From: Clostridia bacterium
Lineage (GTDB): Bacteria; Bacillota; Clostridia; Christensenellales; CAG-917
Direction of reading: 5' to 3'
Assembly (NCBI GenBank): GCA_900754695.1
Contig: CAAEDU010000054.1
Coordinates: 1 to 52,616 of the forward strand
Length of the DNA: 52,616 nt
A program made the position numbers and the translations under genes. A model generated the notes under the pieces. That model was given only the letters and a program-made list of their open reading frames with translations. It did no database searches and had not been told where the DNA came from. Below, in pieces: positions 50,183 to 52,616 of this stretch (positions are counted from its first letter, which is position 1; each line of letters begins with the position of its first letter).

Positions 50183-50620
50183 TCACACGAAAAGGTGGAT
50201 GACGCCCACGACCACCCCGGAGACCACTCCGAACACGATGATGGGCCCCGCGATGACGAACATCTTCGCGCATACGCCGAAGAACACGCCTTCGCGGTTG
50301 AACTCGAGCGCGGGCGACACCACGGAGTTGGCAAACCCCGTGATCGGGATGATGGAACCTCCTCCCGCGACTCGTCCCAGCCTGTCGTACACCCCGAGAG
50401 CGGTGAAAAAGGCGCCGAGAAAGATCATGATGACCGTCGTCCAACTGCCGATCTCCTCCTCGGTGAGCGCGGGGAACAGCGCTTCCACGCCGTCGTGCAC
50501 CCCCTGTCCGACGCAGCAGATGAGCCCGCCCACGGCGAATGCGGCGATGAGCGAGCGCCACATCGGGGATTTGGGCGCATTCTTTTTGACATACTCGCGG
50601 TATTCCGCCTTATCCGTCAT
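50183..50620 (-). CDS. spoVAC: Stage V sporulation protein AC
   Basis: SpoVAC is a mechanosensitive-channel-like membrane component of the SpoVA complex. The 145-residue protein has about four membrane segments and the conserved GGSIIPITGFANSVVSPALEF motif followed by a FFGVCAKMF helix. The start at 50620 is preceded by GGGAAAG; an open frame extends further upstream but is Arg-rich and non-family. It opens the spoVAC-spoVAD-spoVAE series and follows sigF, as in B. subtilis, where sigma-G drives this operon. Confidence 0.94.
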   Translation of the reverse strand: MTDKAEYREYVKKNAPKSPMWRSLIAAFAVGGLICCVGQGVHDGVEALFPALTEEEIGSWTTVIMIFLGAFFTALGVYDRLGRVAGGGSIIPITGFANSVVSPALEFNREGVFFGVCAKMFVIAGPIIVFGVVSGVVVGVIHLFV

Positions 50621-50702
50621 TTCTTTCCCTGCCTTCGGGACGCACCGCCTCCTCCTGCGTCTCCGCCGCGAAGAAGATCTCGCTCGTCTCGGGATTTTCC
50701 GT

Positions 50703-50732
50703 AAAAAAAACGTCCACGACCTAAGTGTGGAC
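50703..50732 (-). terminator. Intrinsic terminator between the spoIIA and spoVA operons
   Basis: On the minus strand GTCCAC (50732-50727) and GTGGAC (50717-50712) pair around a 9-nt loop and are followed by G and eight T residues. This is a good terminator for the spoIIAA-spoIIAB-sigF transcript. Confidence 0.75.
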
Positions 50733-50752
50733 ATAATCGCGGATAATATTCC
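50723..50752 (-). promoter_or_regulatory. Candidate sigma-G-type promoter for spoVAC-spoVAD
   Basis: Minus-strand GGAATA (50752-50747) and CACACTT (50729-50723), 17 bp apart, resemble the sigma-G/sigma-F pattern (TGAATA and CATACTA). The -10 lies inside the terminator hairpin, so the new transcript would start near 50716 and escape the full hairpin. Low-to-moderate support from sequence alone. Confidence 0.42.
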
Positions 50753-50782
50753 ATCCCGCTCCCGCGCCTAAATGCGCCGCTT

Positions 50783-50807
50783 GCAAAAACGGCGCCGCAC
50801 GGCGGCG
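50783..50807 (-). terminator. GC-rich hairpin with U-tract directly after sigF
   Basis: On the minus strand a CGCCGC/GCGGCG hairpin at the sigF stop is followed by CCGTTTTTGC. A first, weaker terminator or pause site before the stronger one at 50703-50732. Confidence 0.55.
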
Positions 50808-51518
50808 TCACTCCATCTTTTCCCGCATTTTGGCGAGGATCTTGCTCTCCAGCCTGCTCACCTGCACCTGCGATACGCCGAGTTCCGCCGCGACTTCGCT
50901 CTGCGTCTTGTCGCGGAAATAGCGCAAAATGATGAGCTTGCGCTCCCTTTCGGGAAGTGCGCGGATGTTGTCGCGGAGCATCAGCCCGTCGATGTCCTCT
51001 TCGGGGGCTCGTGCGCCGACAAGCCTGTCTCCGAGAGGGGTGCCGTCCTCCTCGCCCGTCTCGTTCAGCGACACGACGAACCGTCCCGTGTCCAGCGCGA
51101 ACACAACGTCGCCCGTATCGCAGCCGAATTTTTCGGCGAGCTCCTCTACGGTGGGCTCGGGAAGGTTCTTTTTCAGCCTGTCGTCGGTGTATGCCGCGAT
51201 CTTTCCCGCCAGCGCCTTCGCCCATCTCGAGACCTTCACCGCGCCGTCGTCGCGCAGAAAACGCTTGATCTCGCCCATGATCATGGGCACCGCATAGGTC
51301 GAAAAGCGCACCCCGTACGCCTCGTCAAACCCCGCGACCGCCTTCAGAAAACCCATCGCGCCGAGCTGCATCAGATCGTCGTATTCCAGCCTGCCCTTAA
51401 AGCGCTTGACGACGGAGCGGATGAGAGGCAGGTTTTCCTCCACAAGGCGTTCTTTTGCGCTCTCTTCGCCCTCCTGCGCCCGCTTTATGAGCCCGAGCGT
51501 CTCCTCATGACCGAGCAT
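50808..51518 (-). CDS. sigF: RNA polymerase sporulation sigma factor SigF
   Basis: Sigma-F is the first forespore-specific sigma factor. The 236-residue protein has region 2 (EYDDLMQLGAMGFLKAV, then GVRFSTYAVPMIMGEIKRF), region 3, and a region 4 helix-turn-helix (SEVAAELGVSQVQVSRLESK). Sigma-G is similar, but the position directly after spoIIAB identifies sigF. The first 14 nt overlap the spoIIAB end. Its activity is held by SpoIIAB until SpoIIAA is dephosphorylated. Confidence 0.96.
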   Translation of the reverse strand: MLGHEETLGLIKRAQEGEESAKERLVEENLPLIRSVVKRFKGRLEYDDLMQLGAMGFLKAVAGFDEAYGVRFSTYAVPMIMGEIKRFLRDDGAVKVSRWAKALAGKIAAYTDDRLKKNLPEPTVEELAEKFGCDTGDVVFALDTGRFVVSLNETGEEDGTPLGDRLVGARAPEEDIDGLMLRDNIRALPERERKLIILRYFRDKTQSEVAAELGVSQVQVSRLESKILAKMREKME

Positions 51519-51951
51519 TCCCGCCCATCCTCTTCCGCATCACGACGGTGGTGCCGCGCCCGGGTTCGGACTCCACCTTCATGTCGTCCATAAACGTCTC
51601 GATGACGGTGAAACCCATGCCGCTGCGCTCGTCGTCGGGCTTGGTGGTGAAAAAGGGTTCGAGCGCGCGCGGGACGTCCTCGATGCCCTTGCCGAAGTCG
51701 CGTACGCTCACGGTGAGCGTCCCGCCGTCGTCGATGTCGGCGCAGATCTCGATGAGATTCTCCTCTCTCTCCTCGTCGTAGGCATGCACGACGGCATTCG
51801 TCACCGCTTCGCTCACGGCGGTCTTGATGTCGCTGAGCTCGCTCAAAGTCGGCTCGCACTCCACCGCGAACCCCGCAACGGCGTTACGCGCGAAACTCTC
51901 GTTTTTCCCGTAGGCGGGGATCTGCATCTTCATATGGTTTCCCGTCATCAT
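51505..51951 (-). CDS. spoIIAB: Anti-sigma F factor SpoIIAB
   Basis: A GHKL-fold kinase that binds sigma-F and phosphorylates SpoIIAA. The 148-residue protein has the N box LSDIKTAVSEAVTNAVVHAY, the G1 box VRDFGKGIED and the G2 region DDERSGMGFTVIETFMDD. The start overlaps the spoIIAA stop (ATGATG), with AAGGTGAG as ribosome-binding site; ATGs at 51948 and 51933 are alternatives. The tight coupling fits the fixed stoichiometry needed for partner switching. Confidence 0.95.
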   Translation of the reverse strand: MMTGNHMKMQIPAYGKNESFARNAVAGFAVECEPTLSELSDIKTAVSEAVTNAVVHAYDEEREENLIEICADIDDGGTLTVSVRDFGKGIEDVPRALEPFFTTKPDDERSGMGFTVIETFMDDMKVESEPGRGTTVVMRKRMGGNARS

Positions 51952-52256
51952 CTCACCTTCTCCACAACGGTATATACGCCGCTCATCCTGAACACCCTGT
52001 CCACCTGCGGCGGCACGTCTTTGAGGCGCAATACGCCGCCCGACGCGCTCAGTTTTTTGTATCGCCCGAGAATGAGCCCGAGCCCCGTACTGTCCACAAA
52101 CGAAACATCTTTGAGGTCAAAGACCACCTCGCGGGGCTTCTCTCTTTCCATCTCGGCGTCCAGCTCCGTCCTCAGCGTGCGGCAGGCGAACTCGTCGATG
52201 TCGCCCTTGAAAAACACGGTCAGCCGACCGCGCTCGTGTCTGCATTCGATGCTCAT
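51948..52256 (-). CDS. spoIIAA: Anti-sigma F factor antagonist SpoIIAA
   Basis: A STAS-domain protein which, when unphosphorylated, releases sigma-F from SpoIIAB. The 102-residue product has the phosphorylation-site motif VSFVDSTGLGLILGRYK (the Ser in DST) and the typical GDIDEFACRTLR helix. It is the first gene of the spoIIA operon, with GGAGG before the start. I looked for a sigma-H promoter upstream; a GAGGGATTTT sequence near 52350-52360 is suggestive but lacks a well-spaced -10. Confidence 0.95.
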   Translation of the reverse strand: MSIECRHERGRLTVFFKGDIDEFACRTLRTELDAEMEREKPREVVFDLKDVSFVDSTGLGLILGRYKKLSASGGVLRLKDVPPQVDRVFRMSGVYTVVEKVR

Positions 52257-52375
52257 ATGTCCTCCAAGCGCATACTACACCATCCCGAAACGCGCATTTT
52301 GAGAGCTTTCGCCGCTTTTCTTCCCTCGGGGGCGCAAATTGTCAATAAATTCTCGCAAAATCCCTCGCAAAAAAG

Positions 52376-52404
52376 TTGACATTCTTCCGCCCGTATTGTA
52401 TATT
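52376..52404 (+). promoter_or_regulatory. Strong promoter for the tRNA genes
   Basis: Consensus TTGACA (52376-52381) and TATATT (52399-52404) with 17-bp spacing, 28 nt before tRNA-Pro. It drives the tRNA-Pro/tRNA-CAU operon that runs off the window. Confidence 0.88.
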
Positions 52405-52432
52405 GTCATAGTCACGAATTGATCCCGGCTCA

Positions 52433-52509
52433 CGGGGTGTGGCGCAGCTTGGTAGCGCACATGGTTTGGGACCATGGGGTCGGAAGTTCGAATCTTCTCA
52501 CCCCGACCA
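52433..52509 (+). tRNA. tRNA-Pro (anticodon UGG)
   Basis: A complete 77-nt tRNA with CCA encoded. The acceptor stem is CGGGGTG/CACCCCG. The D arm is GCGC/GCGC. The anticodon stem CATGG/CCATG carries the loop TTTGGGA (anticodon TGG at 52467-52469), and the T arm has TTCGAAT. The discriminator is A. Confidence 0.96.
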
Positions 52510-52540
52510 AAACTCGTGACGATGGGATACACCCGGATGA

Positions 52541-52616
52541 GGGCCTTTAGCTCAGTTGGTTAGAGCGGTCGGCTCATAACCGATTGGTCCGCGGTTCGAG
52601 TCCGTGAAGGCCCACC
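52541..52616 (+). tRNA. tRNA with anticodon CAU, probably tRNA-Ile2 (else elongator Met); last base cut by window end
   Basis: The acceptor stem is GGGCCTT/AAGGCCC. The D arm is GCTC/GAGC. The anticodon stem GTCGG/CCGAT carries the loop CTCATAA (CAT at 52575-52577), and the T arm has TTCGAGT. Only the final A of CCA lies outside. The GGxCCTTTAGCTCAGTTGG... and GGCTCATAACC segments resemble tRNA-Ile2 genes, whose CAU anticodon is modified to read AUA. An elongator methionine tRNA cannot be excluded. It is not an initiator, as it lacks the three G-C pairs of the initiator anticodon stem. Confidence 0.9.

Noticed and set aside
52257..52375. Sigma-H promoter for spoIIAA
   Set aside because: A GAGGGATTTT -35-like string is present on the minus strand but no GAAT-type -10 at 12-13 bp spacing, so I do not annotate it.
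52275..52532. Minus-strand frame of 85 residues with RTSDPMVPNH-type sequence
   Set aside because: It runs antisense across the tRNA-Pro gene; such frames are a frequent annotation artefact.
1..52616. CRISPR array, prophage, insertion sequence or transposase
   Set aside because: No regularly spaced direct repeats, no phage structural or integrase gene, and no transposase frame were found; the only array-like structure is the three-unit RNA cluster.

Overview
The window is a GC-rich chromosomal segment from an endospore-forming member of the Clostridia (Firmicutes/Bacillota). The evidence is the gene order and gene content: ruvX-DUF1292, rpsB-tsf-pyrH-frr-uppS-cdsA-dxr-rseP-ispG-(polC locus)-rimP-nusA-rnpM-ylxQ-infB-rbfA-nrnA-truB-ribF, the miaB-mutS-mutL-miaA cluster, mutS2, thiI with a cysteine desulfurase, and the sporulation loci spoIIAA-spoIIAB-sigF, spoVAC-spoVAD-spoVAE and yunB. 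The genus cannot be told from sequence alone; an uncultured gut-type Clostridia lineage is my guess.

Layout. 0.3-5.6 kb: an orphan membrane-anchored protein, an ABC exporter pair, ruvX and a DUF1292 protein. 6-25.2 kb (+): a long run of core information-processing genes covering translation (rpsB, tsf, frr, infB, rbfA, truB), UMP kinase, lipid and isoprenoid steps (uppS, cdsA, dxr, ispG), the site-2 protease rseP, and the nusA operon. Strikingly, the slot where polC normally sits holds a 527-residue protein with only the PolC N-terminal, OB and exonuclease parts; the polymerase is absent. 25.4-27.9 kb: an XRE regulator with leaderless-mRNA architecture, then three tandem, independently promoted and terminated ~110-nt RNA genes on the minus strand, then about 1.4 kb without a recognisable gene. 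27.9-36.2 kb (-): a PLP lyase-family protein and the miaB-mutS-mutL-miaA operon, in which mutL is broken by an internal deletion flanked by an 8-bp microhomology. 36.3-38.8 kb (+): a class A penicillin-binding protein. 38.8-47.3 kb (-): thiI, cysteine desulfurase, a small membrane protein, a MutS2 lacking its Smr domain, and pheS-pheT. 47.5-52.3 kb: sporulation genes. The window ends in a strongly promoted tRNA pair (Pro-UGG, then a CAU tRNA).

How the genes work together. SpoIIAA, SpoIIAB and SigF form the forespore partner-switching module. SpoVAC, SpoVAD and SpoVAE build the dipicolinic-acid uptake channel that forespore sigma factors switch on, and a candidate sigma-G-like promoter overlaps the terminator between the two operons. 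RimP, NusA, RnpM, YlxQ, IF2 and RbfA form the conserved transcription-translation operon; its leader carries a terminator-like hairpin consistent with NusA feedback.

Most noteworthy: the tandem small-RNA array, with a predicted pseudoknot supported by compensatory changes between copies; the polymerase-less PolC homologue at the polC locus; the microhomology deletion in mutL; the Smr-less MutS2; and a dispersed intergenic repeat family. All statements come from reading the sequence; no database search was run.
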